DNA of 64,000 nucleotides from Polytrichum commune (taxonomy: Eukaryota > Streptophyta > Polytrichopsida > Polytrichales > Polytrichaceae). This document shows, piece by piece, positions 12,871 through 25,045 of the stretch. Location: positions 46,810,001 through 46,874,000 of the forward strand of contig OX485804.1 in assembly GCA_950295325.1 (NCBI GenBank), read 5' to 3'. Numbering within the stretch: the first letter of the stretch is position 1; each line of letters begins with the position of its first letter. The position numbers and the translations under genes are program-made. Below the pieces are notes generated by a model, which worked only from the letters and a program-made list of their open reading frames with translations, ran no database searches and had not been told where the DNA came from.

Positions 12871-13404
12871 CTATTGTTGTTAGTGTCAGACGGTATTTCA
12901 TGTTGTTATGGTAAATTTTATAATGACACTTTCGCTGAATAAGTTTACATGTACTGTCACAAATGATTGAAATTTGGATGAAATCCATGTCAATTATTGA
13001 AATGAAATCTGCTATATTATGCTTTCTAACATTTATGTGGTGAAATATTGTCATGGATGATTAAGTTTTGGATGAGAAATCACCTAGGAAGTGAAATGTA
13101 AGTGCAACATCATACATCTATTATGACCAACTTTTTTTTTACAAGGAATGACAAATAATGTTAATTGGGTTTACATTTAGTGTTAGTGACACTATGCAGG
13201 CGGTTTACAATGAGTATTGAGCAAGAGAAATAGAATTGATGAGAAATACTATTATTCAATGTAGTTGGAAAAAATAACCATTTCAGACCCATCTATTTTT
13301 GTGATATCCAATACCCAATTTGGATATATGTGCAAGCAACATTCTTGCACAAAAACTTGCCAAAATAAAGAAGCAAGGTTTATTTGTTGAAATTCTACAA
13401 CGTA

Positions 13405-13781
13405 GGGTTGGTTCACAGGGGGTCCTAAGTGCCAAGTCCCACTCATATTAGCAAATCCCAAATTCTCAGCCTTACGAAACTTATAGAATATGGTTTAAGT
13501 TCATTAAAGTGGGATCTTTATTATCTTACGCAATAAATCTTGGGACTTATCTTGAGAGTTGAGCCTAGCTTTTTGCTCGACCTGACTCTCAACACAAGTC
13601 TCAAGTCTTGCCTCCAAACAATGTTGCTATGTAGACATCCATGTCATACTTAGAACTTGAGACTTGGGACCATGTGTGAAGTGATAAAGTCCCAAATTCC
13701 ATGCTCATATCGTTTGGGAATACCCATGTTGACCTGAATTGACTTGGGACGAAGGACTTGAGACCCCATGTGGACCGGCTC
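13405..13781. mobile_element. MITE-like element with central hairpin
   Basis: The left end reads GGGTTGGTTCACAGGGGGTC and the complement of the right end reads GAGCCGGTCCACATGGGGTC; similarity continues to the CAAGTCCC / TCGTCCC stage. The flanks are GTA and TTA, so a former TTA target site is possible. Near 13550-13595 there is a self-complementary segment, GAGAGTTGAG ... CTTTTTGCTCGACC ... GACTCTCAAC, able to fold into a hairpin. There is no coding frame. Confidence 0.55.
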
Positions 13782-14124
13782 TTAGTGGTCCAACGCTATA
13801 TGGATTTGTTGTTTATAATGGCGGGCTCGATTTGTATAAACTTGCAACAACACATCTAATGCCATGTCACCTAGTGGGCATTGACGGTTAAAGTCATGAC
13901 CAATTCTTAGTGGATACTAGGATACATGTTATATCCGGAGACAAGGTAGTTGCTAAGTTTGAATTGTAAGAAAGAAAGAAAAAAAAATAACGCCCGTAGC
14001 CAGGTACCAGCGTGACTGAGAGCCCATTGGCCTATTGTTGATCACGTTACCGTGATGCAGCTATAGGCGTGTGCCTCTTGCGAGGAGGGCTCTTTTGGTG
14101 TATCCTATAAGTTTTTCACTTTTC

Positions 14125-14790
14125 TTAAGGGGGGGGGGGGAACAGGTGGTTGTTTGTTTTCAAATATCCTTTTTGTTTAGGATGAGGTATGTGAGGTATT
14201 TGATTGCATTTTGGTGGATATTTTGCATGAGGGTTTTGATAGCTTGTTTTGGGAATGTAATGTTTGTAAGTTTATTAATGGAGTGTTCGTGTATGGCTCC
14301 TCTTACTCATGCTGTGTTGGTAATGAGGGGGTTTGTTTTCCATCCGTTATTTCTTATGATATCGATTAGTGGGTCATATTTGTTATGTTTGTGTGTGAGG
14401 GCTTGTTCTGGGAATTTGTCATGGCAATATGTGAATTCAATGAGTTGGGTTGTGATAGTGGGAGAGGGTGCAATTGGGGTTCGTGTGTGATTTGGGGCCC
14501 CAATTAGACATAGTACATCGGGTCGAAGTTTGGTTGGGCATTGGCATGTTGGTTGTGAGCATGTGCATTTAATGAGCCATTCTGAGATTGTGTTCTCGGG
14601 TGGTTTGTTGTTTAGATGGCCCGCATTGGTAAGTGTGTAGAACCTTGTATATTTGTTAGCTTGTAAGGCATGTGTGATAAGGTGCACAACTTTGTTGTGT
14701 CTTGCGATTCTTAATTCTTTTAAGAATGGGTGTTCGCATGTTGACAATAGGTGGGGCCATGTGTCTCTGTCGTTGGAATTGTAATACTAG
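14125..14790 (-). pseudogene. remnant of a non-LTR retrotransposon C-terminus with endonuclease-like motif
   Basis: Read on the minus strand, the frame gives DTWPHLLSTCEHPFLKELRI, then ARHNKVVHLI, ISEWLIKCTCSQPTCQC, KLRPDVLCLIGAPN, QLIEFTYCHDKFPEQAL and THKHNKYDPLIDIIRNNGW. An in-frame TGA lies at 14307-14309, and the same frame then continues through VRGAIHEHSINKLTNITF to a terminal stop near 14143. The order 'RHN, then PD-x(n)-E-x-T, then K-x-x-K-Y' fits a restriction-like (PD-(D/E)xK) endonuclease tail of the type found in R2/NeSL-like non-LTR elements. A CxC-x5-CxC cluster directly precedes the PD motif. The upstream reverse transcriptase is missing. I also recall similar proteins from seed-free plants, but could not check this. 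Confidence 0.65.
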
Positions 14791-15370
14791 AGTAGAGCCA
14801 CTCATCACCGATCACACTCGTAAGAGATTTTACATTGCACCAATTTTCACCTGCCAACGATGTGTTTTATGCCTTCCTAACACTAGTGAATCAGTTAAGG
14901 CTTAGTTTTGGGATTGCATCCAAGCATGTAAGGCATGGCAATGGGTGACCTTCATCATGCGCGGACGTTGTGGGGTTACCATGGGCAACTGTGATAGCTT
15001 CCACTAGAAACAAATCCTCTCTAGGGAACGGATTCCTAAGGAGTATGGTAAGAAAATCAAAATTTGGCACCTTCTTCGCGGCATCATGCTTTGGACGATT
15101 TGGATTAAGTGTAATGTTGGGGTGTTCAACCATGAACGGTGGCACGAAACCAAGGGTTAACGCTTTATTGGGGATGAGGTCATTTTGTGTGCTAAGGCGG
15201 CTTGGGCTAGGGTTGTTAAAGATGTTGAGATTAGTGCCTACTTGGCCAAAGCACCCCTCAAAGGGTTTGACCAGATGTGGGGGCTAAGAACATCCCTATG
15301 CAAAGAGGATAGGATGAGAGTCACTTGGAACTGGAAATGTCAACGTATGCATGATGTGCGGCACTTTGAT
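14790..15370 (+). pseudogene. remnant of a LINE reverse transcriptase C-terminus (zf-RVT-like)
   Basis: One plus-strand frame reads TCQRCVLCLPNTSESVK, stop (14903-14905), FWDCIQACKAWQW, stop (15005-15007), then KIKIWHLLRGIMLWTIWI, KCNVGVFNHERWHE, stop (15158-15160), then DEVILCAKAAWARVV and GFDQMWG. CxxC followed by 'FWDC...AW' and 'LWTIWI...N...VF' is the pattern of the zinc-binding region at the end of plant L1-type reverse transcriptases. Three in-frame stops but no clear frameshift over about 550 bases suggest a fairly young dead copy. It lies on the opposite strand from the adjoining endonuclease-like remnant. Confidence 0.65.
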
Positions 15371-15589
15371 TTGTCACTTGGTGGCTTGGAGGTTGTCCTC
15401 AGCTGGTGCGGTGGGGGTGGTCCTTGGTTTGGTGGGTTGTCTGTGATGGTTCATTGTTACTTAGTTCTTTGTTACTCTTTACATGGTGGCATGATGCATC
15501 CAAGGGGCTCTGACTCCCCTTCAATGGGCGTTTAGTTCTAGATGGCTTGGCATTGGCTTTGGCCTTTTGTCTCAAAAATTTATTTGGAA

Positions 15590-15615
15590 AACACACACAC
15601 ACACACACACACACA
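15590..15615. repeat. (AC)n microsatellite
   Basis: About 13 uninterrupted AC dinucleotides follow the LINE remnant. Confidence 0.95.
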
Positions 15616-15903
15616 AGATTTTGCGTCAAATATGGAGAATTATTAGGCGGTGCAATTTTTTTCCCTGTGTAGGAAGATAGAAATTAGGAGAATGGCAATT
15701 TTTGGGTGATTTTATTCCTTAAATTAAAATTACTATGAATCTTTGAATCCAAAAGTTAGTCCGAAGACATTACCAATGTCTAGAGTTTGCCATAACCACT
15801 CATTTTTAGATAAATTTCTCCTCTCTTTAGCACTCAACACTAGAGACATGTGCCATGGCACTATCGATTCCCTAATAATACCACAACCGAAGTTGGAGAC
15901 TTA

Positions 15904-16026
15904 GGGTTAGTTTCCATGTAGGTTGTTTTGCCCACTAGATTCTAGTGGAAATGTAGATTCCACTTGGTAGCATCTACATTTCTAATAGAATTATGGCAGG
16001 CAAGCGGCCTACATGGAAACTGACCC
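15904..16026. mobile_element. 123-bp MITE with TTA target duplication
   Basis: The left end reads GGGTTAGTTTCCATGTAGG and the complement of the right end reads GGGTCAGTTTCCATGTAGG, an inverted repeat of 19 bases with one mismatch. TTA flanks both sides (15901-15903 and 16027-16029). A TTA duplication with G-rich ends is the signature of Tourist-like MITEs of the PIF/Harbinger superfamily. There is no coding frame. Confidence 0.8.
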
Positions 16027-16029
16027 TTA

Positions 16030-19000
16030 AACTTTATGAAACATGGGACCTTATTTTAATCTCCCACAAAAAAACCACCGAAATCAATCCCATCCTTATT
16101 GAAATTTTGGCACCCTATAGATTCCTGATGGAATCACAATTGGATTCTACTCTAACTTACACAGTGTCCACCATCATTGACCAAACAACCAAGTGGTGTG
16201 TCATATTAAAGCCACGATGGACACTTGAACCACATGTTCTTGATCATGACCCCATTCGGAATCTACAAGAAACTGAAATTTCAAATAAAGTTGGGACTGA
16301 TTTCAATCATTTTTTCGTGGGTGGTTAGAATAAGATTCCATGTTTGACAACTTGAGCTTTTGTGCATAGTAGGACATGATTGCAAGGACATAAGAAACAA
16401 AATGCTTAAAGAAGTGTATCGATTATTGAACAATATCCGCTCATTTGAAATCCCATTTGAGTCCCATCTATGAGATTTAGGCCATTGAGGTTAAAAGGTT
16501 GAAAATAGGTGTAAGTTGAGTTTCGGAAGCATGAACACGCTATAAGTCTCCCATGACTTGGAAAAAAAACCCCGGTTATACTATTTTTAGTGGTTGAATC
16601 CAAGTTCAATAGAGACGAATCTCATGAAAGCCCACTTTGTTAATTTTGCATTGGATGCGATTGACTTTGTTTTGAGGAGGGTTTTGTTGATAAAGGTGAA
16701 GTTTTGACTTCACGGGTTGGGTTGTGGGTGGAATTGCTTTGTGACATCATATACCAGGGAGAAAAAATGTGCTCGGAAAATGAAAATGTTGACAATGAGA
16801 TCGGTAAGTTGACCTTTGTGGGCACCACTAAAAGTCTTACATTGATACCAACATGGGTTTCCGTAGGTGTGTGGACTTTCTAGGCCAAAACGACCCTAAA
16901 TGGATTGTTGTCTATATTTGTCTTAACTCCTTTGTTGGTTCCCTATAATGTTTCCACTTGTTGTCACGAAAGCTCTACATCACCCATCCTTTTTGGGTGT
17001 TTCATAATGAAATAAATTTCTCTGGGTGATATATTCTACATTAAATTTCACAAATGCAATTCTTGCTTCGGCACCTTTACTTTCCTAGACTTGTACTTTC
17101 TACACATATTTTGGGGAGGTCTTGTATAGAAACATAAAAAGGAGCAGCTAGACTTGATCGATGGAAGGATTGGACATGCCAACCCCTATTTTCCAAACTC
17201 CAAAATGTACAAATTATATTCGAATATTCTGATTTTTCATGGATGAAATCACCAAAGATGTACCTCCAATCCATAAATCGGATGAATGTGTCCATAATAG
17301 ATTAATTTATATAATATTATCTGGCCGTGGTTTCATCATTTCAATGTAAGTTGCCAACTTGACTTTCTTGCATAATAAAATGCATTGGGATATCATGTAT
17401 GGTTTAAGTAAAACAAGACTAAGTCCAAGGGACCAAAGCATGGTAAACTGAACAAGGAAAGTGGTATGCCCTTCCACTATGACACAATTTTCATATACAG
17501 TAAGGGAAGTAGGCTCAATTCTATGAAAAAAATGTCATTTCAAGACCACAAAAACCCTCCAATGTGTTTGAATCAAACATAGTATAAAATGTGTGCCTTG
17601 TTTGTTTTACGAAGACACGTATGAAGTAGAACCTAAATTGGGCGGTGGATTTGATCTAAAACGTAATTCATTTCAAATTTTGTCATGCTTTCTCTTTACA
17701 GTTTGTGTATTTTGAAAAATCTTATTTAATGCTAGTGAGCCATAATTTTTTAAGCAAAATACACTTTCTCAAGGTCTATTTCATCCTCACTTTTTGAAGA
17801 CCGACAAATATGGAAGTAGATCCTACAAACTTAATCATCTACTCCTATGGATGTAAATCATGATGTTTGCAAAGATATTCATGAAAACATTATAGGAAAA
17901 TGTACATGGCTCCTAATGCTTATCAATATAACTTCAATATGGAGAATTATTATTGTTTGAGTTATATAACTAGGAAATGTGGTTGTTTGCACCTCTAAAC
18001 TAATAGGGTACAACTTTTGTTCACTTTACCATGCTTTGGCCCTAAGTGTTAAATTATAACATGTTGAATTCTATCATAAAATCCAACGATTATTTCCATC
18101 ATTGAACAATTGTTTATACATATTTAACATCAAAAGTTAGGTATTTGATATATTCCATCATATTTTAGAAACGTAACATTCTAAAATTCACATACCTCCG
18201 ATAAAATGTACATATTCCTTAAGTGTATAGATAGATCTGCCCATGGAATTTAAAACAACCAAAAAATCCAAAAAATATAAATTTGTTCACATTTACTTAA
18301 ATATGTCGTACGTGCACAAGAAGCTCCATGACAAACTATTGTTTACAAACATGAAATATTGGTGCATTGGCTGTTGAGATTTTAGATTACCGTAAATTTA
18401 TTTTCCAAATTTGACCTTCGAAACCAACTAAATGTATCTTCACACCTTCTCCCATAGAGTATCACATTTACATTCCGAATACAACATTTAGTGTAGTAAA
18501 TCTTAATGGGAATGAGCAAAGTAGAATACATTGATATTATTATTAGATAAGGGTACATTCACCCAAACCCAAGATCGAACCTCAAACCAACGCTATGTAC
18601 AACTATGTGTATACTTTTAGAGTGCTTCCAAATTGCCAACCATCCCAAACAACAAAGTATCGATTTATATCGGTTTGTGGTAATCAACGCATTTGTGTGT
18701 GTGTGTGTGTGGTTTTAACCATTCAACACAAGCTCGTCTAGAACAATGCTTGGTTTTTACGTGACACCATTGAAGGTCTACATTTCTTAATCCAATGCCC
18801 ACAATATTCGATCACCTAGTACTTCAAGGTCGATTGAGGGGCGGTCAACAACGATAAGTGGTCGTTCATCTTCCGACAAATTGTGTTCGACTTTCTAAAT
18901 CTTGTCAAATTAACCTCTATTGTGCAACTAGTTCCATGGAGGCATGTAACACAATTTAAAAGTGGGTGCATCATCCAATAATTGCACAAGATTTTCTTAT

Positions 19001-19720
19001 GGCTAATTTGGTGTTGATGAATGCATGCGCCCAACAAGATGGGTCGACATAGGAGGGAGGGAGTGTGCTTTGAGTAACATTTTTGTTTTTCATGGTGGGT
19101 CTACGTGGAAAGTCTATGACAATTATATTTTAGTGCTTAGAAATTCATAGTAAATTCCCACAAAGTCCGAATTAGTATTGCACTTTGTTATCAACTTCAC
19201 ACACACACACACTATTGCAACTACCTCGAAACGCAAAGTGTTCATGATCTCCCACAAAAAGGCTTCAACCTCATAAGAATGCCCACTTTAGACATACCCA
19301 CCTTACTACAAAGTCCTACTTTGGCGTTGGGAACCTTCTTCAACATATGATTTGCCATGCGTGATATGCATGCCAACAACTTGAACCAATGAGTACGTAG
19401 CATAAATAATTCTAAAAAAATGTTGTGCACGTGTGGCATCATTGGAAAGATGACTTAGGGATACTTCACAAACGAGCCAAGAGCCGTGACCGTGAAATTG
19501 TGCGAGCCCAAAGGAAGGTGTCCAAAGGCCGTCCCAAAACACCCCCAAAATCATGTAGTGTGGTCACAAACCGTCAAGTGTAGTGTGAAGCCATATGTGA
19601 CCGGACCTTCAATCAAATGCTATTTCAATGAGTTTCTATTCATGTGGGTCCTCGCACATGATATGATAGAATAAATCAACGGTTGTGAGCGTTTGGAGTG
19701 CCATGGTCTCCTGGTTTTGT
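16030..19720. other. gene-free AT-rich stretch
   Basis: No supported gene. It contains a (GT)n tract at about 18693-18712 and a short CA tract near 19199-19211. Open frames are below 75 codons and lack domains. No clear terminal inverted repeat was found by eye. Confidence 0.4.
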
Positions 19721-19724
19721 CTTA

Positions 19725-20311
19725 GGGCCGGTTCACACTATGGCCGTCCAAGTCGAGAGGCCGTGGGATTGAGTGGCCAAACTTTGTTGAGAGTCCAAAG
19801 AAATGATCTGAAAATAGTCAATAAAATATAGTAAGTGGAGCCTTTGGCCGGGCATAGTGTGAAGCCTCCAAAGGCTAAGCCCAAAGTCCTAACCTTTGGC
19901 CATGAACTCCCACGGCCTCTCGACTTGGACGGCCATAGTGTGAAGCCTCCAAAGGCCGAGCCCAAAGTCCAAACCCAAAGGAGCATCCCACTTTATTCCT
20001 TGCTCAAAATAACCCCTCCAATCTAATGGTCAAGATCTTGTCAATGATTGATATTTTAATGAAAAAAAAGTTCGGCCTCTCGACGGAAGTTTGAGTCAAG
20101 CATTTTGCTCGACCCAAACTTTGCTTGAGAGGCCGAACTCTTGGCGCCATAACTTCCTAAAAGTGTTGCCACCTAGGCTCTTTTGGAGGCGACATCCTTT
20201 GGACTTCGGCCTCTAGTGTGAAGGCCGAGAGGACGAACTTTGGACAATTATGCGTTTTCATTGGTCCAAACGCTTCTCCTCTCGAAGTTTGGCCGTAGTG
20301 TGAACCGGCCC
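19725..20311. mobile_element. 587-bp MITE with TTA target duplication and internal inverted repeats
   Basis: The left end reads GGGCCGGTTCACACTATGGC and the complement of the right end reads GGGCCGGTTCACACTACGGC. TTA flanks both sides (19722-19724 and 20312-20314). The first about 37 bases are repeated inverted at about 19909-19945 (CGGCCTCTCGACTTGGACGG and neighbours), and GTGTGAAGCCTCCAAAGGC occurs twice in direct orientation at about 19857 and 19939. A hairpin segment near 20090-20135 carries AAGCATTTTGCTCGACCC. No coding frame is seen. A PIF/Harbinger (Tourist-like) MITE is the best fit. Confidence 0.8.
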
Positions 20312-23300
20312 TTAGGCCTACCTCCAAGAGGTGGTTCTTGACAATAGTCCAAGTGACCATGAAATGCGATCCATTTGATGCCATGTAGGAGTCCATGTAG
20401 ACTCTACATCCATCTTGCATTCACATACTCCGTTGGTCCCTCAAGCGTAGTGTGAAGCGAACTTGGACCGGCTCCGCCCTTTCCATGAATGAGAGTGCTC
20501 GAATTGTAATGGTCACGGGCTCTCAATCTCATGTGTGAAGTGGCCCTTACATATGCTCTAACAAAGTCAACTAGTGATTACTTTCCTTCCCTCCTATCCT
20601 TCTAGCAAAACCAACCCTCCTTCTCATCCTCTTAACATAAATCAACGTTGTGTTGTGTGTTCCATATGCTCAAGTATCACCTAGGCATTATGCCATGTGG
20701 ACAACTCCCATGTACTCAAATTTCAAGGAAAAAAAAAGAGCACGCAACAAGCGACGAAATGATTATAAATACATTAAAAACGTTCAACTACATCAACTTG
20801 TCCAATAAGTGTGGGCTACAACAAGGGCCTATTCACACTTGACCTTGACAAGGCATGTTTTAAGGGAGATGTTCACTTTTATCTACCGGTTGTTCACAAC
20901 ATGTGCTTATCAATTGTTGAGCTTGCCTAACATCCAAGCTACTAGGCTTTCAAACCCATGATTGTTAAGGTTTTCTCCCATTGAAATAGGGGCCCGGTAA
21001 TTTGCCACCGGTTTTTATGAAGACAAGGCTTGGTCATGTCGTTCCTCTCCCATTGGTTGTCATCCTACAAGTGTCAATTTTAACTAATCTCATCTCGAAG
21101 GCTTCAATAACTTGTTATGCTCTCCGTACCTCGTCTACAAGCATGGTTGCTTTTAGGCCCTATATAACTATAAATAGTCCTAGTTTGCAAGTTCGAGGTT
21201 TTCATGTGAGCTCCTAACCTATATAGTTCCGCAATGGAAAGACGTTATTCTCAAACACCACCGTTGTAGTTTTCTTGTTGGAAAGTAGGTGGGAAAGGCT
21301 AAATTACTATGGAAACCACATAGATTCTAATTGAAGATTGACACTCTTTTCCTTGGCTCACCATACTTGCAAGTTGAAGCTCGAGCTCAACTTGTGTGTG
21401 GCAACCCAATGAATAACTTAGTCCAACCTAGAGATGAACATCACCAGGCATGAACGTCAGTAGGCTACCTCGTGCATATCTTTTCCAAGACATGCCTAGG
21501 GTGGCGGCCACACGACATTTCGAGTAGAATCGAGAATATACACGAGAATGGTTATTGGATACGACTTTAACACTTATATATTACCACCGCTAACTCCTCG
21601 CTTCGCGAGCCCAAACCGTTTTATGCCTAATAGAGTCATGTGGCCCACGTACTAGTACAATGTTGTTATATTCTTGGTCTTATAAAATGGCTTGGTTATG
21701 AAACCTTCGTCACGGTACCCAAAATCGGTTGGGGTATAAATCACCCTCGTGCTTAATTCCAAGGTTCGGGAGGCCGCGTGATATGTGGACAACCTATAAC
21801 CAACTATGTTTGAAGGAGCCAACTCATGTGGGCCATGACTTGATCGTAGTGGAGGGACGGAATTATCGCATGTGAGAGTGCCTCTCATTCATCCAACGTA
21901 AGAAGCCATGAAATGGTGTGTAGCCCGGAGGTTGTGTTCCTTTTGTTGGCTTTGTCTGTAGGACAGAGACTATGCATCAACTTCTTCGTTTCAAGAGCAA
22001 ATTTCCTAACCACTTTGTGTTCACACTTGGACATTACTTGTTCTTGTTATTTTTTATCCACTTTATGTAATGTGAATGTTAACTATAGTTATATATATAT
22101 ATATAAGTGCTTCCTAAAATACATTGAAAGAAATCTAGTTAACTATAGTTATTTCGGCAGTTCTTGATTATTTATTTTAAAATTTTCGGGTGATAAGTGA
22201 GTAGCTTCAATCCTTGACCCGTATTTGAAAAGAAGGTGCACCAGATCCAAGAAAGGTTTGGTATAGTGAATAGCCATGGATTGGCATGAGCAAAGTAATC
22301 AACTACAATTGTAGTCTTTCGTAGCAAAGGACAGAGCCTCACGGTTCTACCGTTTTCTTGTTAGTTTATTTGCAACTAGAATCAATATTAGAAGGTTCCA
22401 AAAATATCTAGCTCAAGTCACTTGAGATGAATCGGCCACGACCTTATAATTTAGGGGGTCAAGTTTTTAGGATTGAATGCATGAGATCGTCATCAAAAAG
22501 GACAATTGGAGTGGGTAAATAGGGTTGCCATAAATTTGTATTTTCAAAATAGCAGTGTTGTTATACCCAAGGTCTTGACCTAAATCTCACTTTTCCAATC
22601 CACATAACGCAAGGGCAAACTTGTGATGCATGAGTGCAGAGAGAGAGAGAGAGAGATCACCTTGATCATAGTCGCGAGCTTGAACATTATGTCATAATTT
22701 AACTCTAAGTAGCCATCAACCCTACGCCAACATCATACAACAAGGGGATATTATAATTTTATGCATTTTTTCAGTGTATAGAAAGAGAACATGTACCGCC
22801 AATTGATCAGTATAGTATTATGATATGTGCACACAATCATTTCTCGTTTCTCAAGCATTTGAATGTTAAGTTATGTGGGTGTTATTCTTTTATTCTTTTT
22901 TCCCCATGTCCTCCAACTTCTTCGGATTATATTTCCACAACAAAATTCGTGTTGCATTAGCAAACCTATGACGAAACATATGCAAATACCGGATCAAAAA
23001 TTGGACCTCCCTTGTTTCAGTTACGATTCTTGGAAGTGCATGTTCGTCGATATCTTACCTAGATGCCTATACCTCTTCCCAATTGTGTTCACTGTTGAAT
23101 GTAGAGTAGTTATCGATATTTGACGAAATAGTCAAATCTCTTTCAAACACGTGTCTTTATGATGTTTGCTCTTTGGTCCCCCCCCCCCCGAATCATGTAC
23201 CAACCAAGTATAAAGGTCCAACTAAGGAAAGTAACCGCACAACACCAACATAATTTAATATGTATTCACTCACGGGTCACTTATCCACATGTTGGTTCAA

Positions 23301-24500
23301 GTCCTCTAGCAAGTGGCACTTCCTCATGTGGTTCACATTGTTCAATGAACCGACAACCTACACGAGATCTCTTATTATAAAACTCTGAAATCCAAATTCA
23401 CCGCTTCTAGAGTTCTCATTCATATCCCTCCCCCCACCGCCACCACTCATATTCATAACATTAGTCAGCACATGCTTTCAGTTGGGCGGGCCACGGAATC
23501 CCAGGAGTATAATCACATCATCTTGCAGCTTCTTTTTACACTCCACGCTACAGTGTCATCCTAATGATGTGGGAAAGACCCCTACTCTGCTGAGTAATGT
23601 TATGTTGGGATCCTCAACCAACATAAAGAATGTTCACCTCAGGTACATTTGTACGGGAGGTGAACCTCACCCATACAAGCACGGTGCCACCTTCCAAATG
23701 AGCTTTTGAGTGAGTCACATGGGCACTATCACCGACGTTCCTAGATTCTAGAGAGTGAATGCAGAAAAAGCGTTATGACAACAAAGGGGCATCCACATCA
23801 TCTTTGCCCAAGCTCGGACCAGTGATATCGGGCAGGCTCTATATGGGAATTTTTATTTTTTTATTTTTTTCCTTGAGACCGTTTCCACACCGTTTGGTAA
23901 GGCTATTTTTAAAGAACTTAGATGTTTAGGTACCATTTGGGTCTATGGTCCTACCTCTTTAATATGACACATTGTTTGGGAAACCATAAAAACCCTCATA
24001 TTCTCGAGGTGTCACATGTTCAATAATATGACAAATTGGACTTCGTTGTCATAATAATGAGGTACTTCACGAAAAACACACATTGGATATTTTGCCACAT
24101 GTACGAAATATATAGTTTCTCAAATGCTTTTACAAATATGCAAATTTGTCTCGTGAAATTTATGTAGACCTGAAGAAAGAATCGATAGTTTGTTGGTGCT
24201 GTCACTTCAGATTAACAAGTTATATCTTATCGAGCTTCTCCTATATAGCCTGCAATTTCATTACGTTTTCAGGAGTAGACTCTAATGGGTTGTCCATTCA
24301 AGAGTGTAGCTAAAAATTGAGCATGATGTTGAGCACCTCCGAGTTTCACAAAAGGCGGAGGTCTCTTTCAAACGTAATACTCTTTCACAATGTTTGTTCA
24401 TTGATCCCCACTAAACCACACACTAATCAAACATAGGGGTCCGATTAAGGAATCGAGCCACCTAACCCATCTACCGTAGACCACAAGACAAAGAGAAAAC
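20312..24500. other. gene-free stretch with repeat relics
   Basis: No supported gene. 20440-20560 carries a GGACCGGCTC end and a GTGTGAAGTGGCCCTTA end, probably a decayed MITE related to its neighbour. 22850-23400 and 24240-24490 carry fragments shared with about 46210-46570 (for example AACATATGCAAATACCGGAT against AACATCTGCAAAAACCGGAT). Short TA (22084-22101) and GA (22640-22655) tracts and a C12 tract at about 23178-23189 are present. Confidence 0.5.
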
Positions 24501-24794
24501 ATGCGCCGCCAATGTTCAATATTGAAGTCTTCAACATCTGTCAAATGCCATTTTGGCTATCAAAGATTTTTTTTAATCCTTACTTTTTTTGGCAGTTCAC
24601 AAAAATGTGCTTTGCAAAGTTTGCACCAATCACATTGAAGGCCTCTCCAAAAATCGCCTATCAAAATATACAATGGTTGCAATTTGCAAATAGAAAACAC
24701 AACTGGACTCCAATCTTGGCACTCTAGCATACCCTTCCAAATTCCAATAACTCCTGCAATTTTGACTCCGCAACTCCGACTCGGCACTAACTTC

Positions 24795-25045
24795 AACTCT
24801 AACTTGGCAAGCACAACTATACGTGAACGTGGATTTTCCAAACATAATGAACCGGAAGAGTGATCGCAAAAGTCGATTGAAACTTGAAACATCGGATGCA
24901 TTCATGCGAGTGTCATTACGCGGCTTTCCGATGGAAACTATGGATTGGGCTAGAATTTGTGACACTTGGAAATCAACCAAAAACCGGAGGGCGTTGCCTT
25001 TGGAGTTGGAGGAGGATGAAGTGCACTGTGTAGGGGACCTAAATA
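24795..25045 (+). pseudogene. hAT-family transposase remnant (C-terminal dimerisation region)
   Basis: One frame gives ASTTIRERGFSKHNEPEE, and an overlapping frame continues MNRKSDRKSRLKLETSDAF, MRVSLRGFPMETMDWARI, then DTWKSTKNRRALPLELEED. 'ERGFS', then 'K-R-x-R-L-x-x-E-T-x-D-A-x-M-R-V-S-L', then 'W' is the arrangement at the end of plant and animal hAT-like (ZNF862-type) transposases. The frame change between the two parts and the absence of the upstream catalytic core mark a dead copy. Confidence 0.65.

Noticed and set aside
14071-14490. 139-codon plus-strand open frame rich in hydrophobic residues
   Set aside because: It is the antisense of the retrotransposon endonuclease-like remnant, which has clear family motifs on the minus strand.
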